Source of the DNA: an uncultured Lachnospiraceae bacterium
GTDB taxonomy: Bacteria; Bacillota; Clostridia; Lachnospirales; Lachnospiraceae
Assembly: GCA_910585765.1 (NCBI GenBank)
Contig: CAJUES010000004.1
Location: 1 to 64,000, forward strand
DNA: 64,000 nucleotides
Direction: 5' to 3'
This document shows, piece after piece, positions 1 to 7,831 of this stretch (the stretch's first letter is position 1; every line of letters starts with the position of its first letter). The position numbers were made by a program, and so were the translations under genes. The notes under the pieces are model-generated. The model made no database searches and had not been told where the DNA came from. It worked only from the letters and a program-made list of their open reading frames with translations.

Positions 1-1
1 A

Positions 2-172
2 GAAGACTATTTGCTTGCAATGGAAAGAAGCCCAATTAAGGATGTAGAAATTAAGTTTTTACTGAAAAACGCATTAACAGATCAGATAGATGATAGAGAA
101 GTATATATGAAAGGTATTGATGTAAGCTATTATTATGAGGGATATAATACCTTTAAGGCAGAAGAATTATAG
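2..172 (+). CDS. Fic family protein, C-terminal end (partial)
   Basis: Only the last 56 codons are in the window; the start lies upstream. The visible text includes [16 protein letters not shown] and ends [12 protein letters not shown] plus a short tail, which I recognise as the conserved end of stand-alone clostridial Fic/DOC proteins. The catalytic HPFxxGNGR loop would lie before the window edge, so whether the protein can transfer AMP cannot be judged. The DNA is AT-rich like the next two genes and unlike the GC-rich sequence after 1.5 kb, suggesting an accessory segment. Family call is from motif memory and is fairly secure; function is not. Confidence 0.7.
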   Translation, partial: EDYLLAMERSPIKDVEIKFLLKNALTDQIDDREVYMKGIDVSYYYEGYNTFKAEEL

Positions 173-279
173 GATAAAATCTAAGTGTTATTGGTTTGTA
201 GAAAATTGTGGAAATTGATCTTATCATGTGACATAATAGATGTAAAATATTTTATGGGAGGATTTATATTAGGGCGTGT

Positions 280-696
280 TTGAAATGTCCTGAGTGTGGA
301 AAGGAAATATCAGGCAAGGCGAGTAGTTGTCCTGATTGTGGGTGTCCAATTGAAATTCAGAAGACAGAAGTTTCCGGTAATATTTCTGATCAACCAATTA
401 CAGAGCAGGCATCAAATAAAAAGATAATACCAATTGTGATAGCATTGGTGGTTGTGGCGATAATTAGTGCTGTTATTTATAATGTTAAGGTGATTCGACC
501 ACGAAAACTTGAAGCACAGAATAGGTTACTGTTCACTCGTCAATAAAAGTAGTGAAAAGCGTGCTGCAAATGGGTTGCTGTTTACGCCTTTATTACATAA
601 AATTGTGTCAGAATTAGTTGAGGCGTGAACAGTAACCAGAATAGGACAGCTTATGAAGAAGCAGTTGTCTTATACTTTCCAGGTGAACGAAAGTAG
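280..696 (+). pseudogene. Zinc-ribbon membrane protein gene broken by a palindromic insertion
   Basis: The N-terminus has a zinc ribbon (KCPECGKEI, then SCPDCGCPI) followed by one hydrophobic segment at about residues 48-66, a common cytosolic-ribbon/one-membrane-span design. The frame runs into a 114-bp palindromic element at 524 and stops at 546. Removing the element with one copy of its flanking repeat (120 bp, a multiple of three) restores the frame into AQNRTAYEEAVVLYFPGERK, similar to the tetratricopeptide-like start of such proteins, before a stop at 694-696, so the gene was already degenerating downstream. The start is a TTG at 280 lying in a fragment of another repeat (positions 271-285); an ATT at 268 is 8 bases from GGGAGG and is an alternative. 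Probably not functional. Confidence 0.6.
524..637. mobile_element. Small palindromic insertion (MITE-like), family B
   Basis: The ends are perfect 13-bp inverted repeats (GGTTACTGTTCAC at 524-536 and its complement at 625-637), extending imperfectly to about 20 bp. The sequence CAGAATAGG occurs on both sides (517-525 and 637-645), as expected for a target duplication of 6-7 bp. An internal near-copy of the end, GGTTGCTGTTTACGCC, is at 573-588. There is no coding capacity. It interrupts the zinc-ribbon gene. A relative with similar ends is at 6234-6373. Confidence 0.65.
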
Positions 697-787
697 TGTA
701 TAATATAGGCAATGAAATCAGATTTTCAAGTAAGGGAAAGAGGTTGTAATTCCTATAAATATTGCCTATAATAATAGAGGTGTCAGG

Positions 788-1321
788 ATGGATGTATTGA
801 AAAAAGAAGAAATTTATACGATAGATGATATCTATGCGCTGCCAGATGGAGAGAGAGCGGAATTGATTGATGGAAAAATATACTATATGGCTCCACCAAA
901 CACAAGACATCAGAGATTGGTTTCTGACTTACATTATCAAATAAAAGACTTTATTAAGCGAAATAATGGTGAGGGCGAGGTGCTTCCAGCCCCGTTTGCT
1001 GTATTTTTGAATGAAAATGATAAAAATTATGTCGAGCCGGATATATCAGTTATCTGTGACAAAAATAAGATTACGGATAAAGGGTGTAATGGCGCACCAG
1101 ATTGGGTGATTGAAATTGTTTCGCCAAGCAGTAAGCAAATGGATTATTATAAGAAGTTGTTTAAATATAGGACGGCAGGGGTGCGGGAATATTGGGTGGT
1201 AGATCCTGAAAGAGAACTTGTGACAATATATAATTTTGAAGAAGATAGTATGAAAGAATATTCTTTCGATATCGATATACCAGTGGGAATTTACGAAGGA
1301 GTTTCATTAAAAATAGAGTAG
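788..1321 (+). CDS. Uma2 family (DUF820) PD-(D/E)XK nuclease-fold protein
   Basis: 177 residues, the usual size for Uma2 proteins. The family layout is complete: an N-terminal YTIDDIYALPDGERAELIDG segment, then VEPDISVI (the Asp of the nuclease fold), then DWVIEIVSPSS and REYWVVDP. These map to the D and ExK-like positions of the PD-(D/E)XK core, although no member is known to me with a proven biological substrate. ATG at 788 is preceded by AGAGGTGTCAGG. No operon partner; the gene is AT-rich and stands alone between the broken zinc-ribbon gene and bioY, so it is probably accessory DNA. Confidence 0.85.
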   Translation: MDVLKKEEIYTIDDIYALPDGERAELIDGKIYYMAPPNTRHQRLVSDLHYQIKDFIKRNNGEGEVLPAPFAVFLNENDKNYVEPDISVICDKNKITDKGCNGAPDWVIEIVSPSSKQMDYYKKLFKYRTAGVREYWVVDPERELVTIYNFEEDSMKEYSFDIDIPVGIYEGVSLKIE

Positions 1322-1438
1322 ATTTCAAATATAAGTATGATGGATAAGGAAAGCATTTGGGAAATAAAAATCCAGATGCTTTTTATTCGGGAGATTAGGG
1401 TGGTACCGACAGCAGGGGATCGGCTGTCGATTTGGGTA

Positions 1439-1467
1439 TTGACATTTGTGCGGGATGATTGTAAACT
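1439..1467 (+). promoter_or_regulatory. Promoter of bioY
   Basis: TTGACA (1439-1444), a 17-base spacer, then TAAACT (1462-1467). The -10 box overlaps the left half of the BirA-type operator, so repressor binding would block RNA polymerase directly. Confidence 0.6.
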
Positions 1468-1490
1468 ATAAATACAATTTTGGTTAACAA
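1459..1490. promoter_or_regulatory. BirA-type biotin operator
   Basis: Half-sites TTGTAAAC (1459-1466) and GTTAACAA (1483-1490) are separated by 16 bases, matching the known Firmicute biotin operator (TTGTTAAC, about 15-16 bases, GTTAACAA) with one mismatch. It lies just upstream of a biotin transporter gene, which fits repression by biotin-bound BirA. Confidence 0.75.
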
Positions 1491-1511
1491 TCGAAACGGA
1501 GGATGAAGACT

Positions 1512-2054
1512 ATGAACACAAAGACAAAAGAAATCACGTTGATCGGGCTGATGGCGGCGGTCACATGCATCGCGGGACCGCTGTCGCTGGCGCTGCCGTT
1601 CAGTCCGGTGCCGATCTCCCTGACAAACCTCGCGATCTACGTTTCCGTCTATATTCTGGGAATGCGGCGCGGAACAATCAGCTATCTTGTATATCTGCTG
1701 CTGGGGCTGGTGGGGCTTCCCGTATTTTCTGCCTTCACGAGCGGCCCGGCGAAGCTTTTCGGACCGACTGGAGGATATCTGACAGGGTTTATCTTTATGG
1801 CGCTGATCAGCGGCTACTGCATTGACAGATGGAATGGGCAGATCAAGATGAGCATGGTCGGCATGGTCGCGGGAACTGCAGTGACATACGCTTTCGGGAC
1901 GGTGTGGCTTGCGTATCAGGCGGATATGGGCCTGGGCGAGGCACTTGCCGTGGGCGTATATCCGTTTATCGCGGGAGATCTCGCCAAGATGGCACTCACA
2001 CTGCTCGTCGCACCGCAGGTGCGTGTGCGGCTGCGGAAAGCGGCGCTGAATTAG
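1512..2054 (+). CDS. bioY: Biotin transporter BioY (S component)
   Basis: 180-residue hydrophobic protein of the BioY family, the substrate-binding membrane subunit for biotin uptake, working with a shared ECF ATPase/T-component module that is not in this window. Diagnostic stretches are LPFSPVPISLTNLAIY, a GLPVFS loop and KLFGPTGGYLTGF; about six membrane segments are visible. The start was set at the ATG at 1512, nine bases after GGAGG (1498-1502); the ATG at 1503 touches that site and is less likely. Regulation by BirA is indicated by the operator upstream. Its stop codon lies in TAGAGCGTGT, a fragment of a repeat family found elsewhere in the window. Confidence 0.92.
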   Translation: MNTKTKEITLIGLMAAVTCIAGPLSLALPFSPVPISLTNLAIYVSVYILGMRRGTISYLVYLLLGLVGLPVFSAFTSGPAKLFGPTGGYLTGFIFMALISGYCIDRWNGQIKMSMVGMVAGTAVTYAFGTVWLAYQADMGLGEALAVGVYPFIAGDLAKMALTLLVAPQVRVRLRKAALN

Positions 2055-2072
2055 AGCGTGTGTATATTTTTC

Positions 2073-2101
2073 TTGATACGGCAGACATTTCAGAGTATAC
2101 T
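2073..2101 (+). promoter_or_regulatory. Promoter upstream of the acyltransferase operon
   Basis: TTGATA (2073-2078), a 17-base spacer and TATACT (2096-2101). Transcription would start near 2108 and leave a leader of about 125 bases before the acyltransferase start; a 12-codon reading frame in that leader overlaps the start codon. Confidence 0.5.
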
Positions 2102-2235
2102 ATAATCAATACGCAGCGATTCCGGACAGGGCTTTGCACAATGCCGCAGAATCCACAGAAAGCATGGCTTCGTGCGGGGTCATAGAGGAATTGGATCGCT
2201 ATGGATATTATTTATGAAATGGGGCTGTCTATTCT

Positions 2236-3594
2236 ATGAAGAAGAGATCAACGGATCCTGCGCAGGGACATGGGAAAGAGGAGCGGGAAGGGAAAAAGGC
2301 AAAGCAGGTGCGGGCGACGAGCACGACGAGGGAGATCAGGTGGGACAAGCTGGACAACACTGCCCATCTTTTTCCCGTGATAGCCGGTGATAGTATGAGC
2401 AATGTGTACCGCATCAGTGTGACGCTGACGGAGCTGGTCGATCCGGAACTGCTGCAGCAGGCGCTGGACATCGTGCTGCCCAAATTTGACGGCTTCAATC
2501 TCAGGCTGCGTCAGGGCGTGTTCTGGTATTATTTTGAGGAGAACGGCAAGCCGGCGCCGAAAGTCAGGGAGGAGATGGCGTTTCCCTGCCGTTATATCTA
2601 CCCGAACCGGAACAACAGCTACCTGTTCCGCGTCACATACTACAGATACCGCATCAACCTGGAGGTGTTCCACGTGCTGACGGACGGCATGGGCGGCATC
2701 AATTTTCTGAAAGAACTGACATATCAGTACCTGAGACTGTATCACCCTGAACTCAAGGGGGAGAAGGGCGATCTGCTCGCCAGCAGCACTTCGCTGAACA
2801 GGGAGGACAGCTTTCTGAAAAATTACCGGAAAAGCTCCGAGAGGGGCTATCAGACCCAAAAGGCATATCTCATAAAGGGTGAGCGTCTCAGTCCCGGTGA
2901 GTTTGGGATCATGCACGGCTATATGCAGGTGCCGGAGCTCAAGAGCGTGTGTCACCAGTACGGCGCGAGCATCAACGAATACCTGATAGGGGTGTTTGTG
3001 TGGAGCGTCTACAGGGAGTGTATGCACGGCATGCCCTCCGACAAGCCTGTCAGGGTGGCTGTTCCTGTCAACCTGCGGCCGTATTTCAACTCGATCACTA
3101 CGAAGAATTTTTTTGCCATGGTGTCGGCGGAGTTTCACCCTGTCGAGGAGGAGTACTCTTTTGAGGAGGTGCTCGCCGTCGTAAAGGAGAGTCTCAGGCA
3201 GCAGATCAACAAGGAGAATCTGGAGCGGCTCTTCTCGTACAATGTCTCAAATGAAAAGATACTGGTGGCGCGGGCGGCACCGCTGCTGATCAAAAATATC
3301 GCTATGAGGGTGATTTACACCCAGTCGGCGCTCGCGAACACGACGACGATCACGAACATAGGAAATATCACTGTCGACGATGTGTACAGACCATATGTGG
3401 AAATGTTTCACTCGTGCCTTGCCATGTCGAAGGGGCAGCATATCAAGGGCAATATATGCTCGTACGGCAGCACGCTGGTGTTCACGTTCAGCTATGATCT
3501 TGCTGACGCGTCGGTGCAGCGCGGGTTTTTCAGGAAGATTGCAGAGGACGGCGTCAATGTGGAGATTGAGAGTAACGGGGTGAACTATGAGTAG
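2236..3594 (+). CDS. Condensation-fold acyltransferase (alcohol acetyltransferase-like)
   Basis: 452 residues with the BAHD/condensation-type fold used to move acyl groups onto alcohols or amines. The catalytic HxxxDG motif is seen as HVLTDG at residues 146-151, and the N-terminal WDKLDNTAHLFP stretch is typical of the clostridial alcohol-acetyltransferase group. A charged, lysine-rich stretch of about 30 residues precedes the domain. The gene overlaps the DUF6320 gene by 8 bases, so the two are translationally coupled; the pair recurs in clostridia as far as I recall, but the acceptor is unknown. The ATG at 2236 has only a weak ribosome site and overlaps the stop of a 12-codon leader frame (2201-2239), so coupling may drive its translation. 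Confidence 0.75.
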   Translation: MKKRSTDPAQGHGKEEREGKKAKQVRATSTTREIRWDKLDNTAHLFPVIAGDSMSNVYRISVTLTELVDPELLQQALDIVLPKFDGFNLRLRQGVFWYYFEENGKPAPKVREEMAFPCRYIYPNRNNSYLFRVTYYRYRINLEVFHVLTDGMGGINFLKELTYQYLRLYHPELKGEKGDLLASSTSLNREDSFLKNYRKSSERGYQTQKAYLIKGERLSPGEFGIMHGYMQVPELKSVCHQYGASINEYLIGVFVWSVYRECMHGMPSDKPVRVAVPVNLRPYFNSITTKNFFAMVSAEFHPVEEEYSFEEVLAVVKESLRQQINKENLERLFSYNVSNEKILVARAAPLLIKNIAMRVIYTQSALANTTTITNIGNITVDDVYRPYVEMFHSCLAMSKGQHIKGNICSYGSTLVFTFSYDLADASVQRGFFRKIAEDGVNVEIESNGVNYE

Positions 3595-4249
3595 ATGCGG
3601 ACAATGTAAAATAGAAGTGCTCGACGAGGCACAGCGGTGTCCCCTGTGCGGAACGGTCCTGGAGCCGACGGTCGAGGTTGAGAATATGTACCCGGACATC
3701 AGGGTAAGATCTAGGAAACTGGTGTTCATTTCCAGGGTCTACCTGTTTCTGGCTGTGGTGACGGAGATGATCCTCGTGAATATATGCATGCTTTCCGAGG
3801 TGCAGTCGCTGGTGTACATCATAGGCGGGCTGGTGCTCCTGTTTGGCTACATTGTGATCCGGTACGCGATCCTGGGGACGAGCGGTTATATCGCAAAGAC
3901 CGTCGTGCTCACGATCATCGCAGTGATCATGCTGGTTGCAGTCGACTTTTCGGTGGGGTACAACGGGTGGTCGGTCAACTATGCGTTTCCATCCGGGATC
4001 CTGCTGATCGATGTGGGCATTGTGGTGTGCATGTCCATCAACCGCAAGAACTGGCAGAGTTATCTGATGGTGCAGATTTTTATGGTGCTCTGCAGTGTTG
4101 TGGCGATCATTCTGAGCCTGGTGCAGATCATCACGGACTCGATGCTCTCTGTGGTAGCGCTGAATGTGTCTGTGATCCTGCTGCTCGGCACGCTGATCAT
4201 AGGCGGCAGGAGGGCGCGCGTGGAACTGAAAAGGCGTTTCCATATATAG
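3587..4249 (+). CDS. DUF6320 zinc-ribbon membrane protein
   Basis: 220 residues. An N-terminal zinc ribbon (CGQCK, then CPLCGTVLEP) sits on the cytosolic side, followed by a linker with MYPDIR and about six hydrophobic membrane segments from residue 45 on. This matches the family I know as DUF6320, which has no assigned biochemical role. Its start lies inside the end of the acyltransferase gene (8-base overlap), implying a joint function, for example presenting or exporting the acylated product. The C-terminus is short and basic (RRARVELKRRFHI). Confidence 0.75.
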   Translation: MSRCGQCKIEVLDEAQRCPLCGTVLEPTVEVENMYPDIRVRSRKLVFISRVYLFLAVVTEMILVNICMLSEVQSLVYIIGGLVLLFGYIVIRYAILGTSGYIAKTVVLTIIAVIMLVAVDFSVGYNGWSVNYAFPSGILLIDVGIVVCMSINRKNWQSYLMVQIFMVLCSVVAIILSLVQIITDSMLSVVALNVSVILLLGTLIIGGRRARVELKRRFHI

Positions 4250-4284
4250 TTGGTGATATGGTTGGTGTTCAGGGAGGGGACAAA

Positions 4285-5025
4285 GTGAGGATATTGATAA
4301 CAAACGATGACGGGATCGACGCGGCGGGGATCCGAAAGCTTGCGGAGACAGCAATAAAGATATCGGACGAGGTCTACATAGTGGCACCGTCGGGGCAGAG
4401 GAGCGCTGTGTCGCACAGCATCACGGTCGGGAGTGCGCTCCGGGTCCGGCGTGTGCCGTTTCCCGTCGGGGTCCGGGCGGCATACAGCTGCAGCGGCATG
4501 CCGGCTGACTGTGTGAAGGTGGCGGTGCAGGCGATACTCGGGGAAAAGCCTGATGTCGTGATCTCAGGCATCAACTGCGGTCACAATATGGGTTATGACT
4601 CCGTGTACTCGGGAACGGTGGCAGCCGCGAGGGAGGCGGTGTATCAGGGGATCAAAGGGATAGCGGTGTCCACCTGGAGAGAGCACTATGCGCTCGTGGA
4701 CAGGTATCTTGAGGGTATCCTGAGAGATGCCCTGGACAGGCGGATGCTGTCACATGAGATCTGGAACATCAATTTTCCGGCGTGCAGTCCGGAGGAGTGC
4801 AGGGGGATCAGGGAGACACTTCCGGCGCCGTTTCCGCGATACAAAGATGTCTACACCGTGTCGCGCGTGTCAGAAGATGAGTGGGTGTACGAGCTGGAGG
4901 ACGCGGAGTGCGAGATCGCCGGAGAGCACACGGACTTCTATGCCGTGGAGCACAATTACATATCGGTCGGGGCATTGGAGTGCTCCGTGCTCAGGGATCT
5001 GAGCGCGGGCGGTACAGAGGGATGA
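4285..5025 (+). CDS. surE: 5'/3'-nucleotidase SurE
   Basis: 246 residues, the normal SurE size. It hydrolyses nucleoside monophosphates in the cytosol using a divalent metal. The metal site is seen as ITNDDGID near residues 5-12 (Asp8, Asp9), with SGQRSAVSHS (Ser) and SGINCGHNMG (Asn) completing it. The start is a GTG at 4285, about six bases after AGGGAGGGG; a longer upstream frame is an overlap with the DUF6320 gene. It is the last gene of the operon before a bidirectional terminator. Confidence 0.92.
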   Translation: MRILITNDDGIDAAGIRKLAETAIKISDEVYIVAPSGQRSAVSHSITVGSALRVRRVPFPVGVRAAYSCSGMPADCVKVAVQAILGEKPDVVISGINCGHNMGYDSVYSGTVAAAREAVYQGIKGIAVSTWREHYALVDRYLEGILRDALDRRMLSHEIWNINFPACSPEECRGIRETLPAPFPRYKDVYTVSRVSEDEWVYELEDAECEIAGEHTDFYAVEHNYISVGALECSVLRDLSAGGTEG

Positions 5026-5056
5026 AAAGCGAAGGGATCTGTGACAGGAATGCATA

Positions 5057-5096
5057 AAAACCGGATGGGAGTCGGTCTGACAACCCGTCCGGTTTT
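5057..5096. terminator. Bidirectional terminator between surE and asnA
   Basis: AAAACCGGATGGG (5057-5069) pairs with CCCGTCCGGTTTT (5084-5096), a 13-bp stem with one G-T pair. A-tract and T-tract flank the stem, so it can end transcripts from both convergent genes. Confidence 0.85.
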
Positions 5097-5103
5097 ATGG
5101 TTT

Positions 5104-6114
5104 TTACAGGAGATTGATCCCGTTTTCGGCGCATGTGCTCACGACGTCATCGGGCCACAGAGAGGACTGCACTTCGCCGATATGCGCTTTTCTCAGGAAA
5201 AACATGCAGATGCGCGACTGTCCGATGCCGCCGCCGATGGTGAACGGAAGCTCCTCGTTCAGGACTGCCTTCTGATAGGGCAGCTCTGCGCGCTCGGGGC
5301 ACCCTGCCTTCTCAAGCTGTGAGAGCAGCGCCTCCTTATCGACGCGGATCCCCATGCTGGAGAGCTCGAGTGCGATATCGAGGACCGGATAGTGCACAAC
5401 GATGTCGGCGTTCAGGGACCAGTCGTCGTAGTCCGGCGCACGGCCGTCGTGAGGTTTTCCGTTCTCCATCTTGTCGCCGATCTTCATGATGCACACGGCG
5501 CCTTTAGCCTTTGCTATATAGTACTCCCGCTCCTTCGGCGTGTTGTCGGGGAAGATCTCAGCCAACTCCTCCGTCGTCACGAAATAGATCTCGTCGGGCA
5601 GGATCTCGTCGATGTAGTCGTACTGGATCGCCATGTATTTCTCTGTGTTCTGGAGACATTTATATACATTGCGGACGACTGCCTTGAGCGTCTCAAGGTT
5701 TCTGTCCTCGCGGCGGATGATCTTTTCCCAGTCCCACTGGTCGACGAAGATGGAGTGGATGTTGTCGGTGTCCTCGTCGCGGCGGATGGCGTTCATGTCG
5801 GTGTAGATGCCCTCGCCGACTGCAAAACCGTATTTCAGCAGGGCATAGCGCTTCCACTTGGCAAGCGACTGCACAACCTCCGCGATGCGACCGTCCTGCT
5901 CTTTGATATCAAAGCTTACGGGGCGCTCCACGCCGTTGAGGTTATCGTTGAGTCCCGACAGGGGATCCACAAAAAGCGGTGCCGATACGCGCGCCAACTT
6001 CAGCCGCTGCGCGATCTGGTTTTGAAAAAAATCCTTTACCGTCTTGATGGCGATCTGTGTGTCGTGCAGATTGAGCGCGGAATGGTAATTCTTCGGAATC
6101 TTTAGATTTTCCAT
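5104..6114 (-). CDS. asnA: Aspartate-ammonia ligase
   Basis: 336 residues, the usual AsnA length. AsnA makes asparagine from aspartate, ammonia and ATP and has a class II aminoacyl-tRNA-synthetase-like fold. Recognisable blocks are LNDNLNGVERPVSF, VGEGIYTDMNAIRRDED, the HSIFVDQWDWEK segment, DDWSLNADI and the C-terminal GGGIGQSRICMF. The start ATG at 6114 follows AAGGAGG. It stands alone, with its own promoter at 6176-6204; I saw no T-box leader. Confidence 0.95.
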   Translation of the reverse strand: MENLKIPKNYHSALNLHDTQIAIKTVKDFFQNQIAQRLKLARVSAPLFVDPLSGLNDNLNGVERPVSFDIKEQDGRIAEVVQSLAKWKRYALLKYGFAVGEGIYTDMNAIRRDEDTDNIHSIFVDQWDWEKIIRREDRNLETLKAVVRNVYKCLQNTEKYMAIQYDYIDEILPDEIYFVTTEELAEIFPDNTPKEREYYIAKAKGAVCIMKIGDKMENGKPHDGRAPDYDDWSLNADIVVHYPVLDIALELSSMGIRVDKEALLSQLEKAGCPERAELPYQKAVLNEELPFTIGGGIGQSRICMFFLRKAHIGEVQSSLWPDDVVSTCAENGINLL

Positions 6115-6175
6115 TGCTGGTTTTCCTCCTTGTGTTTGCGAATATGTAGCGTTATCTTTTAAACACGATATTTTT

Positions 6176-6204
6176 AGTATCGCACTTTATTTTATGAAAA
6201 TCAA
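6176..6204 (-). promoter_or_regulatory. Promoter of asnA
   Basis: On the minus strand TTGATT (6204-6199), a 17-base spacer and GATACT (6181-6176), about 60 bases before the asnA start. Confidence 0.45.
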
Positions 6205-6233
6205 TCCCAAATATGATAAAAGCTTTCGCTTTT

Positions 6234-6373
6234 GTAACAGTTCAGCTTTCGGATTCCTGTTACAGGCATCAAGCCATGCAAAAACCGCTTCGCGGTTGTC
6301 TTGATGCATCTCAACAACTATGCTTTTTCACGGACTTCGCAGTGTAGTGCGAAGTCCTGGGCTGAACTGTAAC
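6234..6373. repeat. Palindromic repeat element, family B relative
   Basis: Inverted ends GTAACAGTTCAGC (6234-6246) and GCTGAACTGTAAC (6361-6373) match at 12 of 13 positions and resemble the ends of the insertion at 524-637. Inside are a nested stem (CATCAAG to CTTGATG enclosing AACCGCTTCGCGGTT) and a perfect 10-bp stem GGACTTCGCA/TGCGAAGTCC at 6331-6356. No coding capacity. It fills most of the 400-bp space between the divergent asnA and HD-GYP genes. Confidence 0.6.
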
Positions 6374-6516
6374 CCGCTTTTTCAACGATCAGGCTGTGTG
6401 CGGAGTGATCGAAATTTTGAGTTGCGCAGAGCGGGACAGTCATGTTAAGATATTGTCGAAACAAAACAGTTCCACAGGCTGAATGGCAGAAATCAAGAAC
6501 GACAAGAGGAGAGAAC

Positions 6517-7611
6517 ATGAGAGACAAGGTATTGATTATCGATGATGTGGCGTTTAACCGCGAGATGCTGACAGAGATACTTGAGGGGGAGTATGCGGTC
6601 ATCACGGCAGATGACGGGCAGAAGGGGATCGATCTGCTCGCGGAGCATGAGCGTGAGATCTGCGTGGTGCTGCTGGATCTGATCATGCCGGTCATGGATG
6701 GATTTGAAGTGATGCAGATCATGGAACGGAGAGGATATCTCAAGCAAATACCGGTGCTGGTGATCAGCGGGGAGACGGCGGTGGATATCGAGCGCAGGTG
6801 CTTTGACTACGGTGTGACGGATTTCATCAAAAAGCCTTTTGACAACGAGCTGGTCCTTCGACGCGTGCGGAATATGGTCGATCTGTTTGCATACAGGAAC
6901 AATCTCGAGGAGCGGGTGGCGTCCCAGACAATGACGCTGAAGAACCAGTACGAGATGATCTGCAGACAGGCAAAGGTGTTAGAGAAGCGCAATGAGCAGA
7001 TCACGGATATCCTGGCGGAGGTTGTGGAGAGCAGGAATCTCGAGAGCGGCGAGCATGTAAAGCGCGTGAAGGCTTACACGAGGATTCTGGCACAGGAACT
7101 CAAGAAGCGCTATCCCGAGTACGGGCTGACGGATGAGGAAGTGCACATCATTGAGTCGGCGAGTGCGGTGCATGACATCGGAAAGATCGCGATACCGGAC
7201 AATATCCTGCTAAAGCCGGGAAGACTCACGGATGAGGAGTTTGCGTGCATGAAATCGCACACGCTCCGCGGCTGTGAGGTGCTTGGCCATATCGAGGGTG
7301 TGTGGGACGAGCGGTACAGGAAATATGCGTACACGATCTGCAGACACCACCATGAGCGTTTTGACGGAAGGGGATATCCCGATCAGCTCGAGGGCGACGC
7401 GATCCCGATCGAGGCGCAGATCGTTTCGGTTGCGGATGTGTATGACGCACTGATCAGTGAGCGCTGCTACAAGCAGGCATTCACAAAAGAACAGGCGTTT
7501 GAAATGATCACGAACAGCGAGTGTGGTACATTTTCACCGAAGCTGATGGACTGCTTCCGAAATGCCAGAGAGGCGATGGAGAGTGTGTCGCGGGAGCAGA
7601 CGGTGTCATAA
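6517..7611 (+). CDS. Response regulator with HD-GYP c-di-GMP phosphodiesterase domain
   Basis: 364 residues. A receiver domain occupies residues 1-120 with the phospho-acceptor Asp54 in LLDLIMP and Lys in FIKKPFD. A short coiled coil (about 125-165) links it to an HD-GYP domain: HD at 219-220 (HDIGKIAIPD), HHHERFDGRGYP from 277. HD-GYP proteins hydrolyse cyclic di-GMP, so this would lower c-di-GMP when phosphorylated by a kinase not found here. The start ATG at 6517 follows GAGGAGAG; a longer upstream frame lacks a ribosome site. Confidence 0.92.
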   Translation: MRDKVLIIDDVAFNREMLTEILEGEYAVITADDGQKGIDLLAEHEREICVVLLDLIMPVMDGFEVMQIMERRGYLKQIPVLVISGETAVDIERRCFDYGVTDFIKKPFDNELVLRRVRNMVDLFAYRNNLEERVASQTMTLKNQYEMICRQAKVLEKRNEQITDILAEVVESRNLESGEHVKRVKAYTRILAQELKKRYPEYGLTDEEVHIIESASAVHDIGKIAIPDNILLKPGRLTDEEFACMKSHTLRGCEVLGHIEGVWDERYRKYAYTICRHHHERFDGRGYPDQLEGDAIPIEAQIVSVADVYDALISERCYKQAFTKEQAFEMITNSECGTFSPKLMDCFRNAREAMESVSREQTVS

Positions 7612-7639
7612 AAAGAGGCTGTTTCGACAGTCTTTTTTT
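7611..7639 (+). terminator. Terminator after the HD-GYP gene
   Basis: A-rich left arm with AGGCTGT, a TTCG loop and ACAGTCT followed by seven T residues. It starts at the last base of the stop codon. Confidence 0.8.
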
Positions 7640-7770
7640 GTGCGCAGTCCCGTGCAGGGCAGTCCGCTGTCTGATAATCAGATCATGCGCAGATACAGCA
7701 AAGAACGGCATGAGATATTGGCGATGAATACAGGAACAAAATAATAATATAAATATTATAACAAAAGATA

Positions 7771-7799
7771 TTGACATTTACCATACAAGGGTATAGTAT
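7771..7799 (+). promoter_or_regulatory. Promoter of csoR/copA
   Basis: TTGACA (7771-7776), a 17-base spacer and TAGTAT (7794-7799). The candidate CsoR operator fills the spacer. Confidence 0.6.
7779..7794. promoter_or_regulatory. Candidate CsoR operator
   Basis: TACC-atacaa-GGGTA with a trailing T is a short inverted repeat of the TACCC/GGGTA kind bound by CsoR-type repressors. It lies between the -35 and -10 boxes of the gene for a CsoR-type repressor, which fits autoregulation released by Cu(I). Confidence 0.5.
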
Positions 7800-7831
7800 A
7801 TTATCATATCGTATGGAAGGAGAGAAGGGTA

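Noticed and set aside
6115..6516. T-box or c-di-GMP riboswitch between asnA and the HD-GYP gene
   Set aside because: Neither the T-box core nor a GEMM-like core could be found; the structure belongs to a palindromic repeat.
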